DNA from: Trueperella sp.
Lineage (GTDB): Bacteria > Actinomycetota > Actinomycetes > Actinomycetales > Actinomycetaceae
Length of the DNA stretch: 64,000 bases
Reading direction: 5' to 3'
Assembly (NCBI GenBank): GCA_030532125.1
Contig: JAUNLU010000002.1
Location: 265,897 to 329,896, forward strand
The notes under the pieces are model-generated. The model made no database searches. It was not told where the DNA came from and saw only the letters and a list, made by a program, of their open reading frames with translations. Shown in pieces: positions 46,923-56,397 of this stretch (position 1 is the stretch's first letter; each line of letters starts with the position of its first letter). The translations under genes were made by a program, and so were the position numbers.

Positions 46923-48184
46923 CTGTTTTCCCTCCCGAAAAACTTTTGCACTTGGGCTAACGCCGCCAGGAATACGTCTATTTCCGCCAGGGTGTTGTAC
47001 GGACCAAATGACGCCCGGGTAGAGGCGTGCACCCCAAAATGCTGGTGGATAGGCTGCGCGCAGTGGTGACCAGCGCGTACTGCCACGCCTTTCGAGTCCA
47101 AGAATTGCCCGACGTCATGCGGGTGAACGCCGGCTACTGCGAAAGAAACTGCACCGATCCGGTTTTCGGCATCAGCGGGACCAAGGATCTGTATTCCTGG
47201 GATCTCTGACATTCCCGCTAAGGTGTACTCCAGCAACTTTTTTTCGTGTTCCGCTACTCGATCCATTCCGATATTGCGCAAGTACTCAGCTGCCGCTGCT
47301 AGCCCGACGATCTGTGCCACTGGCTGGGTACCAGCTTCAAATCGCGCTGGCGGCAAGGCGTAGGTGGTTTTTTCCATCGCCACTTTTTGCACCATGGAAC
47401 CACCAAATAAGAATGGCGGCATACCGGCCAATAGTTCTTCCCGGCCATAGAGCACACCGATCCCGCTGGGGCCAAGCATTTTATGCCCGGAAAAAGCCGC
47501 GAAATCAACGCCAAGCTCGCGCAAATTTACCGGTAAATGCGGTACGGATTGGCAGGCATCTAGCACAGTAAGCGCTCCCACTTCCCGGGCTAACTGCACT
47601 AATTCTGCTACCGGGCTAATTGCGCCAGAGACATTAGAAACATGGGTAAAAGCCACGATCTTAGTGCTGTGGTCAATTACGCTGGCTGATTCGAGGTCTA
47701 TCCGAGCATCGGGAGTTAAAGTCAGCCAACGCAATTCAGCGCCGGTGCGGGCACACAGCTCTTGCCATGGAATCAAATTGGCGTGGTGTTCAGCTTGAGT
47801 GACTACAACGGTATCCCCCGGTGCCAACACTACCGGCGGTTCTTGCCCAGGTATGCGCGCCCCACTGGCAATATTTCCAAAAATATATGCCAGCGAATTG
47901 AGCGACTCAGTGGAACTTTTCGTCCAGATAATTTCGGTGGGATCCGCTCCCACAAAATCTGCCACCACAGCCCGGGCACTTTCATAGGCGACAGTAGCTT
48001 CTCCGGCAATCGTGTGGGCCGCTCGATTTACTGCCGAATTTGTGTGCGTTTCAAAATAAGAAACTGCATCCAGCACCGGTTGCGGACGCTGCGAGGTAGC
48101 CCCAGAATCCAGGTACACCAGTGGCATACCGTTGACTTGGCGTGCCAACAGGGGAAAATCTGCGCGCGGTGCTGGAGATTCCAT
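46919..48184 (-). CDS. sufS: Cysteine desulfurase SufS
   Basis: SufS (421 residues) strips sulfur from cysteine with PLP. Seen are LPVLYLDSGATSQRPQPV-like start (LVYLDSGATSQRPQ), TQAEHHANLIPW (PLP-contact His), FAAFSGHKMLGPSGIGVLYG (PLP Lys) and VAVRAGHHCAQPIHQHF with the catalytic Cys. It lies between sufC and sufU, all closely spaced. Confidence 0.96.
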   Translation of the reverse strand: MESPAPRADFPLLARQVNGMPLVYLDSGATSQRPQPVLDAVSYFETHTNSAVNRAAHTIAGEATVAYESARAVVADFVGADPTEIIWTKSSTESLNSLAYIFGNIASGARIPGQEPPVVLAPGDTVVVTQAEHHANLIPWQELCARTGAELRWLTLTPDARIDLESASVIDHSTKIVAFTHVSNVSGAISPVAELVQLAREVGALTVLDACQSVPHLPVNLRELGVDFAAFSGHKMLGPSGIGVLYGREELLAGMPPFLFGGSMVQKVAMEKTTYALPPARFEAGTQPVAQIVGLAAAAEYLRNIGMDRVAEHEKKLLEYTLAGMSEIPGIQILGPADAENRIGAVSFAVAGVHPHDVGQFLDSKGVAVRAGHHCAQPIHQHFGVHASTRASFGPYNTLAEIDVFLAALAQVQKFFGRENS

Positions 48185-48186
48185 TG

Positions 48187-48942
48187 TTATGCGTTCTCTC
48201 CGTATTCGCGGTATCCGTTTTCTTCCAACCGCTCTGCCAATTCTGGACCGCCTGATTCCGCAATCCGCCCATCTACGAATACATGCACGAAATCCGGCTT
48301 GATGTAGCGCAAGATTCGGGTGTAGTGCGTGATCAGGATGACGCCGTTGCCATTTTCGGCATGTACTCGATTTACGCCTTCCGACACCACCCGCAATGCG
48401 TCTACGTCTAGACCAGAGTCAGTTTCATCCAGCACAGCAAATTTTGGCTTTAATACTTGCATTTGCAGAATTTCCAGCCGCTTTTTCTCCCCGCCAGAGA
48501 ACCCGTAGTTGACATCGCGACTGGCAAACTCTTGATTTACCCCGAAATCTGCCAGTGCAGTATTCATGAGTTTTACCCATTCCCGCAGTTTGGGTGCTTC
48601 GCCGTCAATCGCGGTTTTCGCAGTGCGCAGGAAGTTAGTAACGCTGACGCCGGGCACCTCTACCGGGTACTGCATTGCCAAGAACAGTCCCTCACGGGCA
48701 CGTTCATCAGCTGACATCTCCACTAAGTTCACACCGTCAAGCAGAACTTCACCATCGGTGATTTCATAGCTGGGGTGACCGGCTACTGCGTATGCCAGCG
48801 TCGATTTTCCCGAGCCGTTAGGTCCCATGATGGCGTGCACTTCGCCATCATTAACTTTCAGGTCAACGCCATGCAGAATGGGTTTCAGCCCCTCATTGGT
48901 GTGGACCGAAACGTGTAGATTCTTAATTTCCATATTCGCCAC
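48187..48942 (-). CDS. sufC: Fe-S assembly ATPase SufC
   Basis: SufC (251 residues) is the ABC-type ATPase of the SufBCD scaffold. Walker A GPNGSGKSTLAYAVAG, signature FSGGEKKRLEILQM, Walker B FAVLDETDSGLDVDAL and switch GVILITHYTRIL are intact. The start is GTG at 48942 with AAGGAAAA upstream. A 77-base gap separates it from sufD; the Rieske-type ferredoxin gene that some actinobacteria carry there is absent. Confidence 0.96.
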   Translation of the reverse strand: MANMEIKNLHVSVHTNEGLKPILHGVDLKVNDGEVHAIMGPNGSGKSTLAYAVAGHPSYEITDGEVLLDGVNLVEMSADERAREGLFLAMQYPVEVPGVSVTNFLRTAKTAIDGEAPKLREWVKLMNTALADFGVNQEFASRDVNYGFSGGEKKRLEILQMQVLKPKFAVLDETDSGLDVDALRVVSEGVNRVHAENGNGVILITHYTRILRYIKPDFVHVFVDGRIAESGGPELAERLEENGYREYGENA

Positions 48943-49019
48943 GGTAGTTTTCCTTTTACTAGTTACGGCCGAACTGCTTGCACGGCATTAGGGTTAAATT
49001 TTGGAATTCGGCGCGAAGT

Positions 49020-50156
49020 TCAGTCATGGAATTCCGCCAAAGTTTCTAGTTCTGCTTCAATTGCGGACATCAGCCGGCGGGAAACGGATTCCACACCGAT
49101 CTGCCCGATCAGCTCGGCAAAGAATCCGTAGACCACTAGCCGGCGGGCATCCACCTCATTTATGCCACGCGAACGCAGATAGAACAGCTGTTCTTCGTCA
49201 AAGCGCCCGGTTGCAGAGGCATGGCCAGCACCAGCAATCTCGCCCGTCTCGATCTCCAGATTGGGTACTGAATCGGCGCGGGGCCCTGCAGTGAGAACCA
49301 AATTACGGTTCATTTCATAGGTGTCCGTACCTTCAGCTTCTGGCCGGATCAGCACATCCCCGATCCAAACTGAATGGGCATTATCACCCTGCAGCGCACC
49401 TTTATAAGCAGCATTAGAGACACAGTTGGGCACACTGTGGTCTACAAATAACCGGTGTTCAATATGTTGACCGGAAGTCACATAGTAGGCGCCCAACAGA
49501 TCCACCTCGGCGCCCTCGGCCTGGAAATCTACTGAGGTAGTAACGCGAATCAGGTCGCCCCCCAGCGAAACTACAATATGTTTCAACGTGGCATTGCGGT
49601 CCAGGCGGATGCGGTTAGACGAAGTATGCCGTGCAGTATCTGCCCACTCCTGATTGGTGACAAAAGTGAGATGCGCATTTTCCGCGACCTCAATTTCCAC
49701 TCCTTCAGCCACTCGAGCATCACCGGTATGGTTCAGAATCACGGTTGCCTGTGCGGCTGGCTCTGCCACGATTAACAGGTGCAGGGCAGCGACATCTGCT
49801 TCCCCGGTACCGATGACGTCGATTTCGATTTCCGCCTCAGGTTGAGAATTTTCCGCAATGGTTACGATATACGCATCTTGGAAAGATTCCCAGGCTAGCG
49901 CGCCAGTGCGGTCTTCCGGTACTCCCACTTTTCCAAGCCGCGGATCAGAACGCCCCACTTTTTCCAGTGTGGCTTCGCCGCGCACCTCAACGCGCGGCGG
50001 CTTACCAGTGGCTTTCTCCGTAAAAAAATCCGCCATGCGATCTAGTGGGGTAAATCGCCACTCTTCTTCTTTCCCAGTGGGTATTACATGATCTTGCACT
50101 TGAAAAGACAGCGGCCGATCCGCCCGCGAAGAACCAGTTTTCATCAAATCTGCCAT
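49020..50156 (-). CDS. sufD: Fe-S assembly scaffold protein SufD
   Basis: SufD (378 residues) partners SufB in the SufBC2D scaffold. The beta-helix core is typical (VVSLGGDLIRVTTSVDFQ, GAYYVTSGQHIEHRLFVDHS, and the C-terminal YLRSRGINEVDARRLVVYGF). It lacks the Cys and length of SufB. It starts three bases after sufB with GGTTGG upstream. Confidence 0.94.
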   Translation of the reverse strand: MADLMKTGSSRADRPLSFQVQDHVIPTGKEEEWRFTPLDRMADFFTEKATGKPPRVEVRGEATLEKVGRSDPRLGKVGVPEDRTGALAWESFQDAYIVTIAENSQPEAEIEIDVIGTGEADVAALHLLIVAEPAAQATVILNHTGDARVAEGVEIEVAENAHLTFVTNQEWADTARHTSSNRIRLDRNATLKHIVVSLGGDLIRVTTSVDFQAEGAEVDLLGAYYVTSGQHIEHRLFVDHSVPNCVSNAAYKGALQGDNAHSVWIGDVLIRPEAEGTDTYEMNRNLVLTAGPRADSVPNLEIETGEIAGAGHASATGRFDEEQLFYLRSRGINEVDARRLVVYGFFAELIGQIGVESVSRRLMSAIEAELETLAEFHD

Positions 50157-50158
50157 GT

Positions 50159-51601
50159 TTAGCCAACCGATCCTTCCATCTGCAGTTCAATAAGCCGATT
50201 TAGTTCTAGCGCGTATTCCATCGGCAATTCGCGCGCAATCGGCTCCACAAACCCACGCACAATCATTGCCATCGCTTCCGCTTCAGTCATTCCGCGACTC
50301 ATCAGATAGAACAGCTGGTCAGCAGATACTTTTGAAACAGTTGCTTCGTGCCCCATTTCGACGTCGTCCGTGCGCACATCCACATACGGATAAGTATCAG
50401 AACGGGAAATTTGGTCCACCAGCAGGGCATCACACAGCACATTAGATTTCGAGTGTTGCGCCTCAGGCTGGACTCGCACCAAACCGCGATAGGAAGCTCG
50501 CCCGCCCCCGCGCGCAATAGATTTCGCCACAATGGAAGAAGATGTCTCCGGCGCCAAATGAATCATTTTCGCCCCGGTGTCCTGATGCTGCCCGGCTCCA
50601 GCAAATGAGATAGATAGTGTCTCGCCCTTGGCGTGTTTACCAGTGAGAATAACTGCTGGATACTTCATAGTTGCCTTGGAGCCGATATTCCCATCGATCC
50701 ACTCCATAGTGCCGCCTTCTTCCACTACTGCTCGCTGAGTGACGAGGTTGTAGACATTGGTGGACCAGTTCTGGATCGTGGTGTACCGGACGCGGGCGTC
50801 CTTTTTTACAAAGATTTCCACAACGGCGGCATGCAGCGAATCGGTGCGGTAGATCGGAGCAGTACAGCCCTCTACATAGTGCACATAGGAGCCTTCATCC
50901 GCAATGATAAGTGTGCGTTCAAACTGCGCCATATTTTCAGTGTTGATCCGGAAATAGGCTTGCAGCGGTATCTCCACGTGAACGCCTTTCGGGATGTAAA
51001 CGAATGATCCCCCAGACCACACTGCGGTATTCAACGCGGCAAATTTATTATCCCCCAGTGGAACTGCAGCTCCGAAATACTCCTCAAATAGCTCCGGGTA
51101 TTCTGCTAATCCGGTATCGGTGTCCAGGAAGACGACGCCCTGTTCTTCTAGATCTTCGCGGATCTTGTTGTATACCACTTCAGATTCATACTGCGCCGCC
51201 ACGCCGGCAACCAGCCGTTCCCGTTCCGCTTCGGGAATACCGAGCCGATCGTAGGTATTGCGAATCTCCTCCGGGAGGTCCTCCCAGGATTTCACGGCTG
51301 GCCCGTCAGTAGGGCTCACATAGTATTTGAAATCGTCATAGTCCAAGCTGGACAGATCGCAGCCCCAGGTGGGAGTAGGGCGATTCTCAAATGCGGAGAA
51401 GGCTTGGAGTCGCCGTTCCAGCATCCACTCCGGTTCATTTTTCCGCGCCGAGATCGCCCGCACCACGCCTTCATTGAGACCGCGCTGCGCTTTCTCTCCC
51501 GCTACGTCGGTGTCATGCCAGCCAAACTGATAATCACCAATCGACGCAATAGTTTCTTCCTGAGTCAGGCCTTCATTAATGCCTGGCGCACTTTGCGACA
51601 T
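50159..51601 (-). CDS. sufB: Fe-S assembly scaffold protein SufB
   Basis: SufB (480 residues) is the main scaffold on which clusters form. Motifs are [53 protein letters not shown] with a conserved Cys, and [21 protein letters not shown] chose ATG 51601, overlapping the sufR stop (TGATG) with AAGGAAAT upstream. No intein is present, unlike mycobacterial sufB. Confidence 0.96.
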   Translation of the reverse strand: MSQSAPGINEGLTQEETIASIGDYQFGWHDTDVAGEKAQRGLNEGVVRAISARKNEPEWMLERRLQAFSAFENRPTPTWGCDLSSLDYDDFKYYVSPTDGPAVKSWEDLPEEIRNTYDRLGIPEAERERLVAGVAAQYESEVVYNKIREDLEEQGVVFLDTDTGLAEYPELFEEYFGAAVPLGDNKFAALNTAVWSGGSFVYIPKGVHVEIPLQAYFRINTENMAQFERTLIIADEGSYVHYVEGCTAPIYRTDSLHAAVVEIFVKKDARVRYTTIQNWSTNVYNLVTQRAVVEEGGTMEWIDGNIGSKATMKYPAVILTGKHAKGETLSISFAGAGQHQDTGAKMIHLAPETSSSIVAKSIARGGGRASYRGLVRVQPEAQHSKSNVLCDALLVDQISRSDTYPYVDVRTDDVEMGHEATVSKVSADQLFYLMSRGMTEAEAMAMIVRGFVEPIARELPMEYALELNRLIELQMEGSVG

Positions 51602-52311
51602 CAATTTCCTTCCGAGGACCGATCCACGCCAGTTAGCCGCGGATTAGTTTTGCGTAAGTTTTTAGGCAAGCCGAGCGGGATATTGGTGGTGCACACATGC
51701 TCACCATTTGCCAAAGTGGAGAGCCGTTGGATTTGTACGCCTAGCAGACGCCCGAAGGCTTCAGTTTCGGCTTCGCACAGCAGCGGGAAATTTTCCGCAA
51801 CTTCCAAAACTGGACAATGTCCCTGACACAGCTGCACCGACATCGCATTAGGACCGCCGCGGCGCAGCGAGGCGGCGTAGCCTTCACGATTTAGCACCAT
51901 AGTGAGTGCAGCCGCCCGATCAGCGATATTATCGCCTGCTCGCGCCAGAATTGCCCCGTAGCGCTTTTCTAGAGAAGCGGTGCGCAATGCGATAAATTCT
52001 TCTACCCCCGCTTCGCCCATGTTCTCCTGCAAGAATCGCATCGCATGTGTGGCCAGGTCAGAGTAACCTTGCCCGAGTTGTTCTTGACCAGCAGCGGTGG
52101 CGACGAACCGACGTGCTGGGCGCCCGCGCCGCACCGGACCTAGGCTAGGAGCTTCATGGTCTTTAATATATCCATCAGCTACCAAAGTGGAAGTGTGCCG
52201 ACGTACCGCAGCCGGAGTCAGCACCAGAATTTTAGCTAGCTCGCCTGCAGTGATCGGTCCACGCTCGATAATGAGGCGTAGTATTTGCTCGCAAGTTCCC
52301 GCTTCGGACAC
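51601..52311 (-). CDS. sufR: Fe-S-responsive suf operon repressor SufR
   Basis: SufR (236 residues) has an N-terminal winged helix ([37 protein letters not shown]) and a C-terminal cluster-binding region with [18 protein letters not shown] (C-x3-C-x12-C) plus a later Cys in GEHVCTTN. Holo-SufR represses sufBDCSU; loss of the cluster derepresses. It heads the operon at GTG 52311, with GGTGAGGAGAG upstream. A strong palindrome lies 41 bases upstream of its start. Confidence 0.95.
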   Translation of the reverse strand: MSEAGTCEQILRLIIERGPITAGELAKILVLTPAAVRRHTSTLVADGYIKDHEAPSLGPVRRGRPARRFVATAAGQEQLGQGYSDLATHAMRFLQENMGEAGVEEFIALRTASLEKRYGAILARAGDNIADRAAALTMVLNREGYAASLRRGGPNAMSVQLCQGHCPVLEVAENFPLLCEAETEAFGRLLGVQIQRLSTLANGEHVCTTNIPLGLPKNLRKTNPRLTGVDRSSEGN

Positions 52312-52351
52312 TCAGCAACACTCTCCTCACCCATGAGTAACTGACTAATCT

Positions 52352-52378
52352 ATTAAGAAACATTTTTGTTTCTTTAAT
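52352..52378. promoter_or_regulatory. SufR operator candidate
   Basis: AAGAAACA-TTTT-TGTTTCTT (52355-52374) is a perfect 8-bp inverted repeat with a 4-base spacer, extended with one bulged base to ATTAAGAAACA and TGTTTCTTTAAT. It lies upstream of sufR, the first suf gene, in an otherwise A/T-rich promoter region. Placement and symmetry fit a SufR dimer site; the sequence differs from known cyanobacterial and mycobacterial sites. Confidence 0.6.
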
Positions 52379-52421
52379 CAAAAAATGCAAGTCAGCTGGT
52401 GTGGTGTGCCCGACTACTTGT

Positions 52422-53036
52422 TTACTTCGGTAACCGTATCGCTGGGAAAAGCTCAGGTTGGGTAAGAGCTAAATGTGCGGCCATTGCCCCTAATACCAGA
52501 GTTGGACTGCGCAATTCAGAACGGAAAATAGCTGCCAGCACCTCAGCTAACGGCACCCAATGTAAGGAAATCTCCGCTTCTTCTGCTGTTTTTACAAAGT
52601 CGGTTTCCACTGCTGCTATTTCAAAAGCTAAATACAGCGTGAGATCCTCATTGGCACATCCAGGTGAAGAAATAAAGTTCGCTACTCGATACCATTGTTT
52701 AGCACTCAATCCAGCTTCTTCAGCAAGTTCTCGCTGGGCAGTCTGCAATGCTGGTTCCCCCGGGATATCGCGCAATCCAGCAGGAATCTCCCACATAATC
52801 TGCTGTACAGGGTGGCGATACTGCTGGATAACTAATAGTTCCCAGCCGCTCTCCCCCGGGCGCAATGCCGCAACCGCGACAGCGTCGTCATGATTCATCC
52901 GTTGCCGGCGCACTTCTTCGCCACTAGAAAATCGGATCAGGTCATCTTCAATAGAAAATATTGGTCCCACAAATGGGACTTTTCGCTCCAAAATTTCGAC
53001 GTGTTCTGGTGCTGGGATGTCACGCAACTCAGGCAT
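52422..53036 (-). CDS. NUDIX hydrolase, ADP-ribose pyrophosphatase type
   Basis: The 204-residue product has MWEIPAGLRDIPGE followed by the Nudix box LQTAQRELAEEAGL, and the ADP-ribose pyrophosphatase signature of E-x-PAG-L-D ahead of the box. Mycobacterial Rv1700 is an ADP-ribose pyrophosphatase located in the same neighbourhood (after recN, steA, mctB). I chose the ATG at 53036 over one nine bases upstream because AGAGAGG is better spaced to it. It overlaps the end of murJ by eight bases. Confidence 0.88.
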   Translation of the reverse strand: MPELRDIPAPEHVEILERKVPFVGPIFSIEDDLIRFSSGEEVRRQRMNHDDAVAVAALRPGESGWELLVIQQYRHPVQQIMWEIPAGLRDIPGEPALQTAQRELAEEAGLSAKQWYRVANFISSPGCANEDLTLYLAFEIAAVETDFVKTAEEAEISLHWVPLAEVLAAIFRSELRSPTLVLGAMAAHLALTQPELFPAIRLPK

Positions 53037-54624
53037 CTTCCGCATTCCTCTCTTTTCCAGCTACTGCTAGCAGAGCAACCCGATCAACTCGCCACAAGGT
53101 ATAGCCACCTACGCCCACGATTATTATTGCCCCCAACAATGCTGCCAACAGCGCTGCCAAAATACCTCCACCAAAACTGGTTAACACGCGATGCACCACC
53201 AACCAAGCCAGAATTGATGCCGCGGATACTGCTGCCAGGAGCACAGTGAATAATCGACCGTAACCGCGGATACTGTCACGTCCCAGCCGGGAAGAAATCG
53301 CCCAAATAGTGGCAGCGGCACCAATGCTGAGTCCTACACTTATCGCCAAGCCAATCGCCATCAGCGTCGGTACTCGACCAGAGATATGGAACACTCGAGC
53401 ACCTATCAGGCATAGCACCACCACTCCCCAAGCCAGAGTGTTCGTGCGGATTACTAGCCGTCCCGCATCTAAGGCATATAGGACCCGCGCTCCGTGATAC
53501 ATCAATGAAAATCCGATTAGTCCCACCGCCATAGCTTGCAACGCCACATCCAGGCCTTCAATCGGCAGCCCCAGCTGAATAACTATCTGCGCCGGACGGG
53601 CTAGCACAATAAGCAGTGCTGCCGAGAGTACTCCCATAGCCAAAACTAGCCGAGTAGAAACGGAAACTAATTGCACCAGATGAGGATTCGTTTCGTCTTG
53701 GGCTGCTTGTGAAATACGCGGGAAAACTGCGGTGGCGATCGGGACTGCCAATACCGCATAAGGCACCATGAAAACTGCATAGGCGTAGTTGAATGCCGCA
53801 TAAGTTCCCACATTGCCCAGCGTATTAGCCGTGTACATAATCGCAAGAATGGCAAGCTGCTGGGCTGCTAGGGCAGCTAACCCGGCAGACGCAAGCCGTA
53901 GCGTTAATCCACCAATTCCTGGTGGGAACCGGAAAGTAGGGCGCAATTTAACTAGGCGCAATACTGGAATTAATTGCGGCAGGGAAAATGCCACTACTCC
54001 CGCCGTAGTCCCCCAACCTAGCCATAGCGTCGCCCCCATGGTCAGCTCTTGTGGTGAAATATGCGGACCCACCCGCACGGCGTAGCCAGCAAATACTGTG
54101 ATAACAACTAGCGACGATAACAGCGGGGCCAAGGCCGGCAAGACGAATTTTTTGTGTGCCTGCAAGATACCCGAGAACACTACCGACAATCCGTAGAGCG
54201 GTATTTGCAGCGCAAACATTCGCAATAGCGTTCCGGACAGCCGCACCACCTCTGGCGCCATCTTGGCGTCGAAGACCAACCCGATAATTGGATCGGCAAA
54301 TAATGCCACTAGTGCTGCCAAGGGCAGGCTCACCGCGAGAATCCAAGTAATAAGGGCAGAGGCAGTTTGGTTCAGCTCTGCAGCCATTTTTTTGGCCAAA
54401 AAGCGCGACACGATCGGGATAACTGCGCCAGCTAACGCGCCACCCGCTGCTACTTCAAATAACACATTGGGCACAGTGTTAGCTGAGTCAAAAGCAGTGG
54501 CAACCGGAGAATCGGACATCGCCCACGACTGCGCTAATTTGCGCACTAATCCCATTGCTCGCGAAACTAATGTGAGCACTGAGATTAGCCCAGCTGCCCC
54601 TAAAACAGTGTTCCGCATGCTCAT
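53029..54624 (-). CDS. murJ: Lipid II flippase MurJ (MATE-like)
   Basis: MurJ (531 residues) moves lipid II across the membrane for peptidoglycan synthesis. About 14 hydrophobic segments are present, with the family N-terminus ISVLTLVSRAMGLVRKLAQS and NVLFEVAAGGALAGAVIPIVSRFL, and an Arg-containing IFSRGILQ-like loop (VVFSGILQAHKKFVLPA). There is no C-terminal kinase-like domain as in mycobacterial MviN. It follows a MraY-like gene by four bases. ATG 54624; the ribosome binding site is weak, so it depends on coupling. Confidence 0.92.
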   Translation of the reverse strand: MSMRNTVLGAAGLISVLTLVSRAMGLVRKLAQSWAMSDSPVATAFDSANTVPNVLFEVAAGGALAGAVIPIVSRFLAKKMAAELNQTASALITWILAVSLPLAALVALFADPIIGLVFDAKMAPEVVRLSGTLLRMFALQIPLYGLSVVFSGILQAHKKFVLPALAPLLSSLVVITVFAGYAVRVGPHISPQELTMGATLWLGWGTTAGVVAFSLPQLIPVLRLVKLRPTFRFPPGIGGLTLRLASAGLAALAAQQLAILAIMYTANTLGNVGTYAAFNYAYAVFMVPYAVLAVPIATAVFPRISQAAQDETNPHLVQLVSVSTRLVLAMGVLSAALLIVLARPAQIVIQLGLPIEGLDVALQAMAVGLIGFSLMYHGARVLYALDAGRLVIRTNTLAWGVVVLCLIGARVFHISGRVPTLMAIGLAISVGLSIGAAATIWAISSRLGRDSIRGYGRLFTVLLAAVSAASILAWLVVHRVLTSFGGGILAALLAALLGAIIIVGVGGYTLWRVDRVALLAVAGKERNAEDA

Positions 54625-54628
54625 TGTG

Positions 54629-55420
54629 CTAACTCGCTATCGAACGTCCCAGCGCATCAATTTCCCGCAATACCGGAGTCGTCTCAATTACTTCCGAAAA
54701 TGATACCTTCTCGGAAAGCGCCGTCAGCCCTAACACTGCACTCAAAGCTGCCAATTTCACCGGAGTGGCTCGCACTGCTAGTAAGGTGCCCAACTGGGCC
54801 CCCACCGCATTTGCTCCCAAATCACCGAGCATGGTGCGGCCCATCAGGTCTTCCGGCAGGCACAAAACACTAGTGGCAGCGAGACTGCGCGCTATTGCGG
54901 CACCAGAACCGCCAACGCCTAATAGTGCACTAACTGCCAGGCTGGCTTTCAACGCTCGCCCGGGCCGCAGATCTAATAGATTTATCAGATTGGCGCTGCC
55001 CGCAATTAATGCGGTATCCGCCAACCAACCCAGCACCGAGCTGTGTTTTGCACCGCTACGTAACGCAGCAGCGCTAATTGCTGCCCCAGTTCCAATGGTC
55101 CCTATTTTCATCAGGCCACTGGTAACTTTCCCCGCGCGCAGCGCGCCAATATGACCAGCAAAGCCTTTTCCTTTAGCGGGGAAGCTATCTTCTAGATGGT
55201 CATCTATTCCGCCAGCAACTGCCCCAGAGATAACTGCGCAGGTGGCAGCGAACCCCACTTTATTAGCTCGCAATCCGCCCACCAATGCGCCCGTTGCGGC
55301 GTATAGTCCGCCAAATAGCGAAACTGCGGAACCGTCGTAGGAGCTGCGTTCCCAGCCAGCCGGTTTAGTAATCAGCACTGCCGCGCGCGCTGCGCTAACT
55401 CCTAAAGCTGCTCGAAACAT
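54629..55420 (-). CDS. MraY/WecA-like (GT4-type) polytopic membrane protein of unknown substrate
   Basis: The 263-residue product has about eight weak membrane segments and a scattered set of polyprenyl-phosphate N-acetylhexosamine-1-phosphate transferase motifs: GAVAGGIDDHLED (Asp-Asp at 73-74), KGKGFAGHIGALRAGKVTSG, NLINLLDLRPGRALK and a GDLGANAVGAQLG region. These sit in the right order for MraY/WecA but the protein is shorter than MraY (about 320-360). It may be a diverged lipid-carrier glycosyltransferase. The ATG overlaps the mctB stop (TAATG) and murJ follows closely, placing it in an envelope operon. Confidence 0.7.
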   Translation of the reverse strand: MFRAALGVSAARAAVLITKPAGWERSSYDGSAVSLFGGLYAATGALVGGLRANKVGFAATCAVISGAVAGGIDDHLEDSFPAKGKGFAGHIGALRAGKVTSGLMKIGTIGTGAAISAAALRSGAKHSSVLGWLADTALIAGSANLINLLDLRPGRALKASLAVSALLGVGGSGAAIARSLAATSVLCLPEDLMGRTMLGDLGANAVGAQLGTLLAVRATPVKLAALSAVLGLTALSEKVSFSEVIETTPVLREIDALGRSIAS

Positions 55421-56388
55421 TATTCGGTTCCTTCAGCGGGTTGCACAGCTTCGATCCGATCTCCCAATTCACTGGTAGCTCCGGCGTCAAACCCGAGCTG
55501 CACTGATTTACCGGAAAACTCTGCTGCCAATGCCAGCGCAATGTTTATCTGCCCCACCACAGAGTCAATAGAATCAACCGTGGAGCACACCGAACGCCGG
55601 TCGCGCAGCAACCGCACTACGTCATTATCGGTATCAGCTGCGCCTGCTACCACAACTGGACCAGTTCCCTTTAAGGTACGAGCCAGTTCAGCAAAAGTGG
55701 TGGCGTCATATTCTGCCTGGGCCTGGGCCGAGGCATCCACTTCGCTATTAGGATCCGGCGCCGCAGCGTCATTAGTAATTATCACTAGCCCCGCGGCACC
55801 AGTATTGAAGCCATCAATTCCAGTGAGCATCGGGGTATCCGTACCGGTGAGCAACTGGGAAAGCGTCTTGTTATTTTCGGTAGCAATGCCCTCGCGCGCA
55901 ATCTGGTTGAGCGCCATTGCCAGCACGGTATTGGGATCATTAGTGGGCTCTGCTCCGGTCACATAGGTGGCGATTTGATCGGCAAATGAGCCGCGATACG
56001 CGCTATCTTCAGCATAAGTCCACGCAGAACTGATATGAATTTCACCGACGACAGCAGCTCCAGTCTGCTTTAACCGCTCTTGGGCTTCAGTTACGTAGGC
56101 ATCATCTGCCCCAGGCAAGACGATGATTCCCACGGAACGCCCAGTCATCGTATCTGCGAGCAGCAGGGGCGCAGTTTTACCGATAGCTGCTTCTTGTTGT
56201 TCCGTACGTTTTTTTAGCTCGTCATTGGTGGTTTTGATCTGCTTATTCACTTCGCGCAAATTGGAAACTTCCCCAGAGAGGGCCTCTCCGATTGAGTCTT
56301 GTAGCGGACCGGCACCAAGAATAATTCCGAGCGCCAATGCCAAGAACACTGAAACCAGCGAAACCAGATGATAGCGAAAATCAACCAT
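55420..56388 (-). CDS. steB: SteB/MctB-type membrane protein
   Basis: The 322-residue product has one N-terminal membrane segment (YHLVSLVSVFLALALGIILG), a coiled coil (about residues 40-65, EVNKQIKTTNDELKKRTEQQ) and an extracytoplasmic alpha-beta domain. The homologue in M. tuberculosis (Rv1698) was named MctB for copper homeostasis, and the C. glutamicum homologue SteB works with SteA in daughter-cell separation. It follows steA by nine bases with GGGGG upstream, as in both genera. Which role applies here is not shown by sequence. Confidence 0.88.
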   Translation of the reverse strand: MVDFRYHLVSLVSVFLALALGIILGAGPLQDSIGEALSGEVSNLREVNKQIKTTNDELKKRTEQQEAAIGKTAPLLLADTMTGRSVGIIVLPGADDAYVTEAQERLKQTGAAVVGEIHISSAWTYAEDSAYRGSFADQIATYVTGAEPTNDPNTVLAMALNQIAREGIATENNKTLSQLLTGTDTPMLTGIDGFNTGAAGLVIITNDAAAPDPNSEVDASAQAQAEYDATTFAELARTLKGTGPVVVAGAADTDNDVVRLLRDRRSVCSTVDSIDSVVGQINIALALAAEFSGKSVQLGFDAGATSELGDRIEAVQPAEGTE

Positions 56389-56397
56389 TACAGCCCC

